From Limimaricola sp027213785 (lineage in GTDB: Bacteria; Pseudomonadota; Alphaproteobacteria; Rhodobacterales; Rhodobacteraceae): a DNA stretch of 64,000 nt. The number at the start of each line of letters is the position of its first letter. The stretch's first letter is position 1. A model generated the notes under the pieces. The model searched no databases, was not told the origin of the DNA, and was given only the letters and a program-made list of their open reading frames with translations. Of the stretch, positions 49,875-58,591 are shown one piece after another. A program made the position numbers and the translations under genes. Location: the NCBI RefSeq assembly GCF_050847355.1, contig NZ_CP193755.1:2418001-2482000 (forward strand), given 5' to 3'.

Positions 49875-51530
49875 TCAGCGAGGCTCATAGTGGAAATGCA
49901 GGAAGTCGGCGTAGCCGCCACGCCCCGACGTGTCGTGTGCGGCCATGCCAATGAAGGCGCCGGTGAAGTTGTTGCCCGGTCCGTTGCCCGCCTCGTCGGA
50001 AATCGCGGATTGATCCAGGGTAATACCGAGATCGGTCCAGTCGCCTTCCTCGACCGCGTAGCGGAAGCGCAAGGTCATGCCGTCGACATCGCAACCGAGC
50101 CGGATCACGCCCGTCGCGGGCAGGTCGATCGGGGTGGCGAGCGGCTGCTCGATGCGCAGCATCGGCCAATCGGCGGGGCAGCTCAGCACCGTGAGCTGGC
50201 GCTGCCCCGCGTCGCCCGCCGTCACCGCGAGGTAGTGGAACTTGAAGCCGTTGTACCACGCGATCAGACCGGCGAACTGCTGGTAGGTCTCGGGGGCGTA
50301 GTTGATCTCCGTCTCGGCGGCATAGGCGATGTCGGTCTGACGACGTGCGACCAGCGCATGCTCGAAATGCGAACCCGGCGCCTCGCGGCCAAAGAGCCGT
50401 AGCGCGCCGGGACGCGCGTCGAGCGAGAAAAGCCGCGCGCTATCGGGCGTGCGCAGCCACTGGAACTCGGGCGGCAGCGCGCCGGGCATGAACTCGGTGT
50501 GGCCCGTCTCGGCCGCAGAGGGATGTGCAGGCAGATCCGGGGCGGGCGCAGTCGGCGCGGGCACGCAGCCGCCATGTGCCAGGCGCGGAAATTCACCCGG
50601 TTCCCAGACGAGCTTCTGGATCGCCGTCTCCCGCCCCAGGGGCGAGCGTCGCGCGTCTTCCTCGTGAATGCCCACCACCCGGCCCGGCGCATCCCCGCGC
50701 GTCGCGTCGAGCGGACGCGAACACAGGTGGACGAGGTAATGCTCGCCGGTCTGCGTCTCGACGATGTCGGCATGACCCGCGCGCTGGAGATAGGCTTCGG
50801 GCGCGTCCTTGGAGGTCAGAAGGTGCTTTGCAGGATCAGTCTCGTAGGGACCGAAGAGATCGCGCGAGCGCGCCACGGTGACCGCATGCTCGTAGCCGGT
50901 GCCGCCTTCGGCGGTGAGCAGCCAGTAATACCCGTCGCGGCGGTAGAGATGCGGCCCCTCGGTCAGCTTGTGGTCGGTGCCGCGATAGATGTTGCGCACC
51001 TCGCCCACCAGACGCCTCTCGGCCACCGAGTATTCCTGGCAGACGATGCCGCCGAACTTGTCGCCGCCCTGCTGGCGGTGGTCCCAGATCATGTTGACGA
51101 GCCATTTGCGCCCATCCTCGTCGTGGAACAGCGACGGATCGAAGCCAGAGGAATTGAGATAGACCGGATCGGACCAGGGGCCCTCGATCGCCGGCGCGGT
51201 GACAAAGTAGTTGTGGCTGTCCTTCCACGCGCCGTCGCGGCGCTTCACATCGGTGTAGATCAACCAGAACAACCCATCGGCATGGGTCAGGCAGGGTGCC
51301 CATATGCCACCCGAATCCGGGTCGCCGCGCATGTCGAGTTGTATCGCGCGGGTCAGCGGCCGGGTCGCGAGCCGCCAGTTCGCGAGATCGCGCGAATGGT
51401 GGATCTGCACGCCGGGATACCATTCGAAGGTCGATGTGGCGATGTAGTAGTCTTCGCCCGCCCGCACGATCGAGGGATCAGGGTTGAAGCCGGGCAGGAT
51501 CGGATTTTGGATCTCGTTCAATGTGGTCAT
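49875..51530 (-). CDS. GH43-family beta-xylosidase
   Basis: A 551-residue glycoside hydrolase. The catalytic triad of the five-bladed GH43 propeller is visible: D18 (base) in PGFNPDPSI, D131 (pKa modulator) in SGFDPSLFHDEDG and E191 (acid) in KLTEGPHLYRRDG. A C-terminal beta-sandwich of about 200 residues follows (QFAGLIAWYNGFKFHYL), as in the larger xylosidases (GH43_11-like). No signal peptide, so it cleaves xylo-oligosaccharides after import. It overlaps the permease gene by ATGA, placing it inside the transporter operon and upstream of xylA. Confidence 0.94.
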   Translation of the reverse strand: MTTLNEIQNPILPGFNPDPSIVRAGEDYYIATSTFEWYPGVQIHHSRDLANWRLATRPLTRAIQLDMRGDPDSGGIWAPCLTHADGLFWLIYTDVKRRDGAWKDSHNYFVTAPAIEGPWSDPVYLNSSGFDPSLFHDEDGRKWLVNMIWDHRQQGGDKFGGIVCQEYSVAERRLVGEVRNIYRGTDHKLTEGPHLYRRDGYYWLLTAEGGTGYEHAVTVARSRDLFGPYETDPAKHLLTSKDAPEAYLQRAGHADIVETQTGEHYLVHLCSRPLDATRGDAPGRVVGIHEEDARRSPLGRETAIQKLVWEPGEFPRLAHGGCVPAPTAPAPDLPAHPSAAETGHTEFMPGALPPEFQWLRTPDSARLFSLDARPGALRLFGREAPGSHFEHALVARRQTDIAYAAETEINYAPETYQQFAGLIAWYNGFKFHYLAVTAGDAGQRQLTVLSCPADWPMLRIEQPLATPIDLPATGVIRLGCDVDGMTLRFRYAVEEGDWTDLGITLDQSAISDEAGNGPGNNFTGAFIGMAAHDTSGRGGYADFLHFHYEPR

Positions 51531-52357
51531 CCTTTGACGGCGCCGCCGGTGAGGCCCGCGACGATGTATTTCTGGGCGGCGAGGAAGAAGACGATCGCCG
51601 GCAGGATGGTCAGCGTCACGAAGGCGAGCGTGCGGTTCCATTCGGTCACGAACTCGCCCCGGAACTGCATCATGCCCAGCGGCCAGGTGAAGGCCTCGCG
51701 CGAGTTCAGCACCACCAGCGGCAGCAGGAAGTTGTTCCAGCTCTGCACGAAGACGAAGACGCCCACCGTGGCGAGGATCGGCGTGGAGAGCGGCAGGGTG
51801 ATCTGCCAGAAGAAGCGCACATAGCTGCAGCCGTCGATCCGTGCCGCCTCGAACAGCTCCTTCGGCAGCTGTTCGAAGAAGGTCCGGAACAGCAGGATCG
51901 CCAGTGACAGGCCAAACGCCGTCTGTGGCAGGATCACCGCCCAGTAGGTGTCGAGCAGCCCGATGTCGCGGACTTTGATGAAGAGTGGCAGGATCGCCGT
52001 GGCGAAGGGGAACATCAGCCCCAGCAGCAGGTAGGAGAACAGCATCCTCGAGCCGAAGAAGCGGATCTGCGCGAAGACATAGGCTGCCGCCGCGCCGACG
52101 ATCAGCGTCAGTGCTACCGTGCCGGTTGAGATCAGCAGCGAGTTGGCGAGATAGCGCCAGAAGCGCGGATCGCCCAGGATCGAGGCATAGAAGCTCGTGT
52201 CCCAATGCTGGGGCAGCGCGAAGGCATTCATGCGGATCTCGGCGTTGCTTTTGAAGCCGCCGAGGGCCGTCGCGATCATTGGTGCCAGCACGAAGCTCGC
52301 CACCACGCAAAGGATCGCGACACGCGCGAAGTTGCGCCAGAAATGTCCCCTGTTCAT
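51527..52357 (-). CDS. sugar ABC transporter permease (ThuG/MalG type)
   Basis: A 276-residue CUT1 permease with six spans and the EAA loop ELFEAARIDGCSYVRFFWQI. Overlaps at both ends (ATGA) join it to the partner permease and the xylosidase gene. Confidence 0.93.
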   Translation of the reverse strand: MNRGHFWRNFARVAILCVVASFVLAPMIATALGGFKSNAEIRMNAFALPQHWDTSFYASILGDPRFWRYLANSLLISTGTVALTLIVGAAAAYVFAQIRFFGSRMLFSYLLLGLMFPFATAILPLFIKVRDIGLLDTYWAVILPQTAFGLSLAILLFRTFFEQLPKELFEAARIDGCSYVRFFWQITLPLSTPILATVGVFVFVQSWNNFLLPLVVLNSREAFTWPLGMMQFRGEFVTEWNRTLAFVTLTILPAIVFFLAAQKYIVAGLTGGAVKG

Positions 52358-53283
52358 GCCTTGGTCCCCTTCATGAAGATGCGCTGGTAGAACAGCGCCA
52401 CGATGATGGCAGCGAGGAACAGGAGCACGCCGACGGCACTGCCGAAGCCGATCTTCAGCCGGGTGAGCCCGAAGCTGTAGAGATAGGTGACGATGGTGTG
52501 GGTCTGGTTCGACGGTCCGCCATTGGTCAGCGGGATGATCACGTCGAAGACCTGCAGCGCGCCGATGATCGCGAAGAAAGCGCTGATCACAATGGCGGGG
52601 CGGATCTGCGGGATCTGCACGTAGCGCACGATCTGTGGCCGCTTCGCGCCCTCGATCTTGGCGGCCTCGATCAGATCCTCGGGCACGCCTTGCAGGGCCG
52701 CGATGTAGATCATCATGTGGAAGCCGAAATACTTCCAGACGATCACCGTCATCACGGCGACGAAGGCCCAGTCACGATCTGCCAGAATGAAGAAGCTTTC
52801 TTGCCCCATCGAGCGCGCGATCGAGGCGGTAATGCCGTAGTTGCCGTCGAATACGAAGCTCCAGATAAGGCCGGCCGCAACCTCGGCGAGGATGTAAGGC
52901 ACGAAAAGGACAAGGCGGAACAGGGCATTGGTAGGGGTCTTGCGGTAAATCAGCAGCGCCAGGAACAGGGCCAGCGGCATCTGCACCAAAAGCGATACGG
53001 CGACGATCTTGAGCGTGTTTCCGATCGCGGTATGAAAGACCGAATGGCCGGCGATCTGCTCGAAGTTGCGCAGTCCGACGTAGTCTTCGGGCGTGCCATA
53101 GCCGTTCCAGTCGAAGAAGGCGTAATATCCCGACTCCGCCAATGGCAGGATCACGAAGAGGCTGAACAGGATCAGCGCCGGCGGCAGCAGGATGACGATG
53201 GCGGTAAGGCGGCTGGAGCGGGCGCCAAGGCGGCGGCGCGCAGGGCGCCGCGACGCCGGCGCACGGGCGTCGAGCATCTGCAT
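52354..53283 (-). CDS. sugar ABC transporter permease (ThuF/MalF type)
   Basis: A CUT1 permease with an EAA loop DLIEAAKIEGAKRPQIVRYV and an Arg-rich cytoplasmic N-terminus before the first span. Three in-frame ATGs are possible (53328, 53292, 53283); the last has GGAG nine nucleotides upstream and is preferred. It gives 309 residues. It forms the channel with the downstream permease. Confidence 0.92.
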   Translation of the reverse strand: MQMLDARAPASRRPARRRLGARSSRLTAIVILLPPALILFSLFVILPLAESGYYAFFDWNGYGTPEDYVGLRNFEQIAGHSVFHTAIGNTLKIVAVSLLVQMPLALFLALLIYRKTPTNALFRLVLFVPYILAEVAAGLIWSFVFDGNYGITASIARSMGQESFFILADRDWAFVAVMTVIVWKYFGFHMMIYIAALQGVPEDLIEAAKIEGAKRPQIVRYVQIPQIRPAIVISAFFAIIGALQVFDVIIPLTNGGPSNQTHTIVTYLYSFGLTRLKIGFGSAVGVLLFLAAIIVALFYQRIFMKGTKA

Positions 53284-53356
53284 GGAATGCATCTCCGGTT
53301 CGGGAGCGTATGGCGACGCGCGCCGCATCGCGGGCGCGCGTCAGGGGAGGAACGGG

Positions 53357-54616
53357 TCAGCGGAACTCCCAGGCCTCTTGGACCTGAGCCGCGGCCTCCT
53401 CGGGCGTAATGGCGCCTTGGGCCAGGTCGGCCGAGATGTCGTTCACCGTGGCACCCACCGAGGCCCCAAGGAACTGGTCAAGGAAGATCTGGTGATAGCT
53501 CGCAGCGGCGATGTCCTGCGCGACCTTTTGGAAGAACGGGTTTTCCAGCGCCTGCTCGGCCCCCTTCACGATCGGGATGAAGATGCCCTCGCGCGCGACC
53601 TCCTCCTGATGCTCGCGGTTGAGCAGGAAGGTCAGGAAGTCGACCGTTCCCGGCGCTGCGTCGGAGGTAACGGCCCAGCCATTCATACCACCCAAAGTGG
53701 CACTGTCACCGCCTTCGGCCACCGGGTCGGCGACGGCGGGAAAGGAGATAATGGCGAGTTGTTCATCGGGTAGCCCCTCCCCGCTCTGCGACCGGCCCCG
53801 CATCGGCAGGTAGTCCCAGTCGCCCATCAGGTGCAGCGCGCCCTTGCCGTCGGCGAACATGCCGCTGGCGGTCTCGTAGGTGGTGCCCATGAAGCCCGGC
53901 TGGAACGGCTCCAGATCAGTCAACTTCTGGAACTCGGCACCGGCCTCGACGAAGGCTTCGGCCTCGAACCCGTCATTCTCGCCTTCCATCGCTGCCGTCA
54001 CGACCTCGGCGCCGCCTTCACGCAACGCCAAGTAACTCCAGTAGAAATGCAGCGGCCATTTGTCCTGGCCGCCGACGACGATCGGCGTGACGCCGGCGTC
54101 CTTCATGGTCTGCACCGCAGCCAGCAGGTCGTCCCAAGTCTCGATCGCGGTATGGTCGACGCCCGCCTGCTCGGTCAGCGCGGTGTTGACCCAGAACACC
54201 ACTTCGGTCGCATAGAGCGGCAGCCCGTGCAGCGCGCCGTCCACGGTATAGGCATTCAGCGCGGCCTCGGGGAAGGTGGCGCGCACCTCTTCGGAAATCT
54301 CACCCGAGATGTCCTTCAAGAAGCCCGCCTCGGCCTGCTCGACAATGGTCTGGCCACCCCAGCTGTAGAAGATGTCGGGCCGAGCATCCGACTGCAAAAG
54401 CGTCGGCAGCTTCGACTTGTAGGCCTCGTTGGCGATGTATTCGAACACGACGTCGACATCGGGATTTTGCGCCTCATAGGCGGCCTCGACCCTCTCGTAG
54501 AAGGCCTGCTCAGGGTCGCTGGGCTGCACGCGCAGCACCCGAATTTCCTCTTGGGCCATGGCCGCGCCAGTCCCAGCCACGCTGGCCAGCAGAGCCATAA
54601 TCATCGTTCGCTTCAT
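53357..54616 (-). CDS. sugar ABC substrate-binding protein (ThuE-like family 1)
   Basis: A 419-residue family 1 solute-binding protein. The signal peptide (MKRTMIMALLASVAGTGAAMA) and mature start QEEIRVLRVQPSDPEQ are clear; GGAGGGAAATCG precedes the ATG. Ligand-contact segments typical of disaccharide-binding proteins are DIFYSWGGQTIVEQAE and HLMGDWDYLPM. It is the first gene of the xyloside uptake operon, which suggests a xylo-oligosaccharide or related glycoside as ligand (inference). Confidence 0.92.
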   Translation of the reverse strand: MKRTMIMALLASVAGTGAAMAQEEIRVLRVQPSDPEQAFYERVEAAYEAQNPDVDVVFEYIANEAYKSKLPTLLQSDARPDIFYSWGGQTIVEQAEAGFLKDISGEISEEVRATFPEAALNAYTVDGALHGLPLYATEVVFWVNTALTEQAGVDHTAIETWDDLLAAVQTMKDAGVTPIVVGGQDKWPLHFYWSYLALREGGAEVVTAAMEGENDGFEAEAFVEAGAEFQKLTDLEPFQPGFMGTTYETASGMFADGKGALHLMGDWDYLPMRGRSQSGEGLPDEQLAIISFPAVADPVAEGGDSATLGGMNGWAVTSDAAPGTVDFLTFLLNREHQEEVAREGIFIPIVKGAEQALENPFFQKVAQDIAAASYHQIFLDQFLGASVGATVNDISADLAQGAITPEEAAAQVQEAWEFR

Positions 54617-54678
54617 CGATTTCCCTCCCAGAACTACGCCGAATCCCCGGCCCTCCTCGACCGCGATTCTGCAGTGCA

Positions 54679-54725
54679 TGACTAACGTACATCAAAACTG
54701 GATTGACGCAAGCATGGTATACCAT
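54679..54725 (-). promoter_or_regulatory. xyloside operon promoter with two operator-like dyads
   Basis: TGACTAACGTACATCA (54679-54694) closely matches TGACATACGTACCTCA upstream of xylB (57410). On the minus strand TTGCGT and TACGTT, 16 nt apart, could be the -35 and -10 boxes, with the 16-mer over the -10. A separate perfect palindrome ATGGTATACCAT lies at 54714-54725. The LacI gene that ends 10 nt upstream is the likely binder. Confidence 0.5.
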
Positions 54726-54734
54726 CCGCTTTCT

Positions 54735-55763
54735 TTAAGGCAGGTTGTCGCGCAGGAAGATTTCGGTGTGGATCAGCCCGGTCTCGGCATCGATCGGAAT
54801 CGCCTCGATCAGGTTGCGGATGATGACGAGAGCGCTCGTCACCTCTTTGCGGATGTCCTGCTGCAGCACGGCGTCGAACACCCCGTCCTGCAGGGCCATA
54901 CGGGACTGGTCGGTCAATTCATGCACGACCACCATGGGTCGCGGGTCGGGCCCCGCACGATCCAGGGCGTCGCGCAGGCCGCGATTGCCGCCGCCGAGGC
55001 TGTAGATGCCGACGATATCAGTATGCTCCCGCAGCAGGTCGGTCAGAAGCCGGTCCACCCGCGCGGCCTCGTCGCCGCCCTCGATCGGGGGCAGCAGCTT
55101 CAACTCGGGAAACTCCGCATGCATGACCTGCTCGAAGCCGAGCCTGCGTTCGACATGATCGCGCACCAGCATCGAGCCCGCGACGATCGCGATGCGGCCG
55201 GGCCGACCGGCGCAGAACCTTCCCAGCAGCCCGGCGGCGGTGCGCCCGGCCGAGACGTTATCGATGCCCACGAAATGGCCGCGCGCCGAAGCCGAAAGGT
55301 CGGAGATCAAGGTCACCACCTGGATCCCGGCCGCGCGCAACTCCGAGACGGCCTGCCGGACCTCGGCCGACTCCGTGGCGACCATCACCACCCCATCGGC
55401 CTCCGTCTCTCTCGCCCGGCGCAACTCGGCCGCGAGTGCCCGGCCATCGAATGGCGGGACAAGCGATACGCCGATCTCGGTGCGATCGCGCAGCGCGATC
55501 CGCGCATGCGCTTCCAGCTCGGCCGCGAGGTTGCGCATAAAGCTGTTCGGGCCGTCGGGGATCACGAAGCGGATCTTGTAGATCCGCTTGCGCGACAGGT
55601 TCGCCGCCATCAGATCGCGCTCGTAGCCGAGCTGCTTCATCGCCGCGCGGACCCGCTCCTGCGTGGCCGCCCGCACCCCGTTGCGACCGTTCAGGACCCG
55701 GTCGACGGTGGAGAGGCTGACATTAGCCACGCGCGCCACGTCATGCACGGTCGGTCGCGACAT
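54735..55763 (-). CDS. LacI-family transcriptional regulator of the xylose locus
   Basis: A 342-residue regulator with N-terminal helix-turn-helix VHDVARVANVSLSTVDRVLN and hinge, then a sensor domain of the xylose/ribose-binding type (GHFVGIDNVSAGRTAAGLLG, GIYSLGGGNRGLRDAL). This resembles LacI-type xylose regulators of alphaproteobacteria. It lies between xylB and the transporter operon on the same strand; a repeated 16-bp TGA..ACGT..TCA motif before each of those units is its probable operator. Confidence 0.9.
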   Translation of the reverse strand: MSRPTVHDVARVANVSLSTVDRVLNGRNGVRAATQERVRAAMKQLGYERDLMAANLSRKRIYKIRFVIPDGPNSFMRNLAAELEAHARIALRDRTEIGVSLVPPFDGRALAAELRRARETEADGVVMVATESAEVRQAVSELRAAGIQVVTLISDLSASARGHFVGIDNVSAGRTAAGLLGRFCAGRPGRIAIVAGSMLVRDHVERRLGFEQVMHAEFPELKLLPPIEGGDEAARVDRLLTDLLREHTDIVGIYSLGGGNRGLRDALDRAGPDPRPMVVVHELTDQSRMALQDGVFDAVLQQDIRKEVTSALVIIRNLIEAIPIDAETGLIHTEIFLRDNLP

Positions 55764-55896
55764 ATGACGGCCCTTCTGGATTGCTACGATACCCGGTTAA
55801 AGCAGCGCTGCGGGATCGACAACTTGGCGAGAGGTGCCAGCCGGAAACGACGCGGCGTTGCGGTCACCGCGCGCCATGCGCGCCGTCACCCCCGGC

Positions 55897-57333
55897 TCAA
55901 AGCCTTGAGCGCCGCGTAGCTCTCCTTGTAACGGCCATGCGCCTCCGAGAAGGCGCCAAACAGATCCCGCTCGGTTCCACCACCCGCGAAATGGCGGGTG
56001 GCGTGGCGATCTCGGCGCCCTGCCCGCTCGCTGCCATCAGCCCGAGCCGCGCCGCGCCGAAGGCGCCGCCGAAATCCCCCGCGACCGGCAGATCGACCGG
56101 CATCTGGAGCGCGGTGGCAATCGCCTTCAGCCAGTATTCCGAGCGCGTGCCACCGCCGACGCCGATCAGGCGGTCGAAGCGGGTCCCGGTCGAGGCCAGC
56201 GCGTCGCGGCTGTCGCGGATCGCGAAGCTCACCCCCTCCAGCACCGCGCGGACCAGCGCCGCGCGATCCGTGTCGTGCCCCATATGCAGGAAGGAGGCGC
56301 GGACATGCGCATCGTTGTGCGGCGTCCGCTCGCCGCCGAGATAGGGCAGGAACAGCGTACGGGACGGCGCCTGCAGATCGCCCAGATCCGCGGTCAGCGC
56401 GGCGGCCGGACTCCCCAGCACGCCGGCAAACCAGTTCATCGCATCCGCCGCGGCGAGGATCACCCCCATCTGGTGCCAGCTCTCGGGCAGCGCGTGGCAG
56501 AAGCTGTGGACCGCGCTGGCGGCGTTCGGATGAAACCCGTCCGTCGCGGCGAAAAGCACGCCAGAGGTGCCGAGCGACACGAAGGCCGTGCCGGGCCTCA
56601 CGACGCCCATGCCCACCGCCGAGGCCGCGTTGTCGCCACCGCCTCCGGCAACGACGACGTCCGAAGGCAGGCCCCAGCGTACAGCGAGTTCCGGGCGCAG
56701 CCGACCCGACACCTCGGAGCCCTCGACCAGCCGTGGCATCCGGCCCCGATCCAACCCCGTCGCCTCGAGCAGCGCCTCGGACCAGTCGCGCGCGGCGACG
56801 TCGAGCCAGCCGGTCCCGGCGGCATCCGACATCTCCGAGACATGCTCTCCGGTCAGCCAGAGGCGCAGGTAATCCTTGGGAAGCAGCACCTTGCTGATGT
56901 TTTCGAAGACCTGCGGCTCGTGGCGCCGCACCCAGGCGAGCTTGGGGGCAGTGAAGCCGGGGAAGACGACGTTCCCGGTGATCTCGCGAAACCGCGGATC
57001 GGCATCGAGCGCCGCGGCCTCAGCATGGCTACGGGTATCGTTCCACAGCATGCAGGGCCGCAGCACCCGGTCGGAGGCGTCGAGCAGCGTCGCGCCGTGC
57101 ATCTGCCCCGACAGGCCGATGCCGCGCACCGCCTTGGCTTCGATCCTGTCCATAAGCGCGCCGATCGCGGATTCGGCCGCCGCAATCCAGGCCGCGGGAT
57201 CCTGCTCGGACCAGCCGTCATGGGGCCGTGCGACCGAAAGCGCGGCGCTGCTTTCTGCCAGGATCGATTGATCCTCGGCGATGGCCAGCGCCTTCAGGCC
57301 CGAAGTGCCGAGATCAAGCCCGATCAGTATCAT
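55897..57333 (-). CDS. xylB: xylulokinase, C-terminus frameshifted
   Basis: A 478-residue FGGY-family kinase that phosphorylates D-xylulose. It shows DLGTSGLKA at the N-terminus (D7), GLSGQMHGA, LWNDTRS, catalytic D234 in GGGGDNAA, SLGTSGVLF and GVGGGTRSEYW. The last 23 codons (after VVEPSG) are Arg-rich and unlike the family. In another frame the expected ending DLFGAFSEAHGRYKESYAAL to ALSRG and a stop at 55886 can be read; one missing C near 55972 would explain it. It may be a real mutation or a sequencing error; the truncated helix may or may not harm activity. Confidence 0.9.
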   Translation of the reverse strand: MILIGLDLGTSGLKALAIAEDQSILAESSAALSVARPHDGWSEQDPAAWIAAAESAIGALMDRIEAKAVRGIGLSGQMHGATLLDASDRVLRPCMLWNDTRSHAEAAALDADPRFREITGNVVFPGFTAPKLAWVRRHEPQVFENISKVLLPKDYLRLWLTGEHVSEMSDAAGTGWLDVAARDWSEALLEATGLDRGRMPRLVEGSEVSGRLRPELAVRWGLPSDVVVAGGGGDNAASAVGMGVVRPGTAFVSLGTSGVLFAATDGFHPNAASAVHSFCHALPESWHQMGVILAAADAMNWFAGVLGSPAAALTADLGDLQAPSRTLFLPYLGGERTPHNDAHVRASFLHMGHDTDRAALVRAVLEGVSFAIRDSRDALASTGTRFDRLIGVGGGTRSEYWLKAIATALQMPVDLPVAGDFGGAFGAARLGLMAASGQGAEIATPPAISRVVEPSGICLAPSRRRMAVTRRATRRSRL

Positions 57334-57409
57334 CCAGTCCTACTCTCGCCTTTTATCCCGCCCCGCAGCGCGGTGCCGACCGCACAAACCAGCGCCGAAC
57401 TCATGAATG

Positions 57410-57425
57410 TGACATACGTACCTCA
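57410..57425 (-). promoter_or_regulatory. candidate LacI operator before xylB
   Basis: TGACATACGTACCTCA shares 13 of 16 positions with TGACTAACGTACATCA at 54679, including the TGA/TCA ends and the central ACGT. It lies 77 nt upstream of xylB, and no regulator other than the LacI at 54735 is nearby. Confidence 0.5.
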
Positions 57426-57475
57426 ACATCCCCCCCTAGGAAAGTCATTTGAGGAATGTCACTGTAGAACGGATG

Positions 57476-58591
57476 TCAGATCTCATCGAGGCCAATCCAC
57501 CGCGCGTTCGCCGTACTGGAGGCGATGGCGGCGGTGACGAAGCGCATACCTTCGAGCCCGTCGGCCAGCCCCGGAAGCTGCTCCCGTGGCTCGCCCCGTA
57601 TTACTGCCGCGAAGTCGCGGTACAAAGAGGCGAAGGCTTCGAGGTACCCCTCGGGATGGCCTGGCGGGATACGGTGCCCCGCGGTCGGTATGTCGGCCGC
57701 AGCGCTCGCCCGGGTGATCCGCTGCGCAGGCTGGCCGAAGGCGGTGAACCACAGCGTGTCGGCCTCCGCCTGCCGCCACTCGATCCCACCCTTGTCGCCA
57801 TAGAGCCGCAGCGCGATGCCGTTCTCGTTGCCTGGCGCTACCTGGCTGGCCCAGAGCATGCCGCGCGCCCCACCTTCGAAGCGCAGCATCATGTGGACGT
57901 TGTCGTCGAGCCTGCGGCCCGGCACGAAGGCGGCAAGGTCGGCGCTCAGCGCCTCAAGCCGCAGGCCGGAGACGTAGCGTATTAGGTTGTAGGCGTGCGT
58001 ACCGATGTCGCCGATGCAGCCGCCGCCGCCCGCGCGGGCCGGATCCGTGCGCCACTCGGCCTGCTTGTTGTCGACCGCCTCGGTGAGCCAGTCCTGCACA
58101 TATTCCGTCTGCGCCACGCGGAGCTTGCCGAGCCGCCCTTCGGCGACCATCGCCCGGGCCACGCGGACCATCGGATAGCCGGTGTAGTTGTGGGTTAGCA
58201 GGAAGCGGGCGCCGTTGCGCGGCCTTATTCCGGCGAGCGCCTCGGCATCCTCAAGGCTGGAGGTGAGCGGCTTGTCGCAGATCACATGGATGCCCGCCTC
58301 GAGAAACGCTTTGGCCGGGCCGAAATGCATATGGTTCGGCGTCACGATCGCCACTGCCTCGATCCCGTCAGCACGGGCCGCCTCAACCTTCGCCATCGTC
58401 TCGAAGCTGTCATAGGCGCGGTCGGGCGCAATGCCGAGTTCCGCCGCCGAGCGTCGCGCGACGTCGGCACGTGACGAAAGTGCGCCTGCCACCAGCTCGT
58501 ATTCGCCATCAAGCCGCGCCGCGACGCGGTGGACATAGCCGATGAACGATCCCTCGCCGCCCCCGACCATGCCGAGCCTGATCCTGTTCAT
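57476..58591 (-). CDS. Gfo/Idh/MocA-family oxidoreductase
   Basis: A 371-residue dehydrogenase with MVGGGEGSFIG, VICDKPLTS and GDIGTHAYNLIRYVSG. It is paralogous to the protein at 41073-42218 (same NYTGYPMVR, GGIEW and IPPGHPEGYLEAFA-type segments). It overlaps the isomerase upstream by ATGA and is the last gene of the Region 6 operon. Confidence 0.9.
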   Translation of the reverse strand: MNRIRLGMVGGGEGSFIGYVHRVAARLDGEYELVAGALSSRADVARRSAAELGIAPDRAYDSFETMAKVEAARADGIEAVAIVTPNHMHFGPAKAFLEAGIHVICDKPLTSSLEDAEALAGIRPRNGARFLLTHNYTGYPMVRVARAMVAEGRLGKLRVAQTEYVQDWLTEAVDNKQAEWRTDPARAGGGGCIGDIGTHAYNLIRYVSGLRLEALSADLAAFVPGRRLDDNVHMMLRFEGGARGMLWASQVAPGNENGIALRLYGDKGGIEWRQAEADTLWFTAFGQPAQRITRASAAADIPTAGHRIPPGHPEGYLEAFASLYRDFAAVIRGEPREQLPGLADGLEGMRFVTAAIASSTANARWIGLDEI

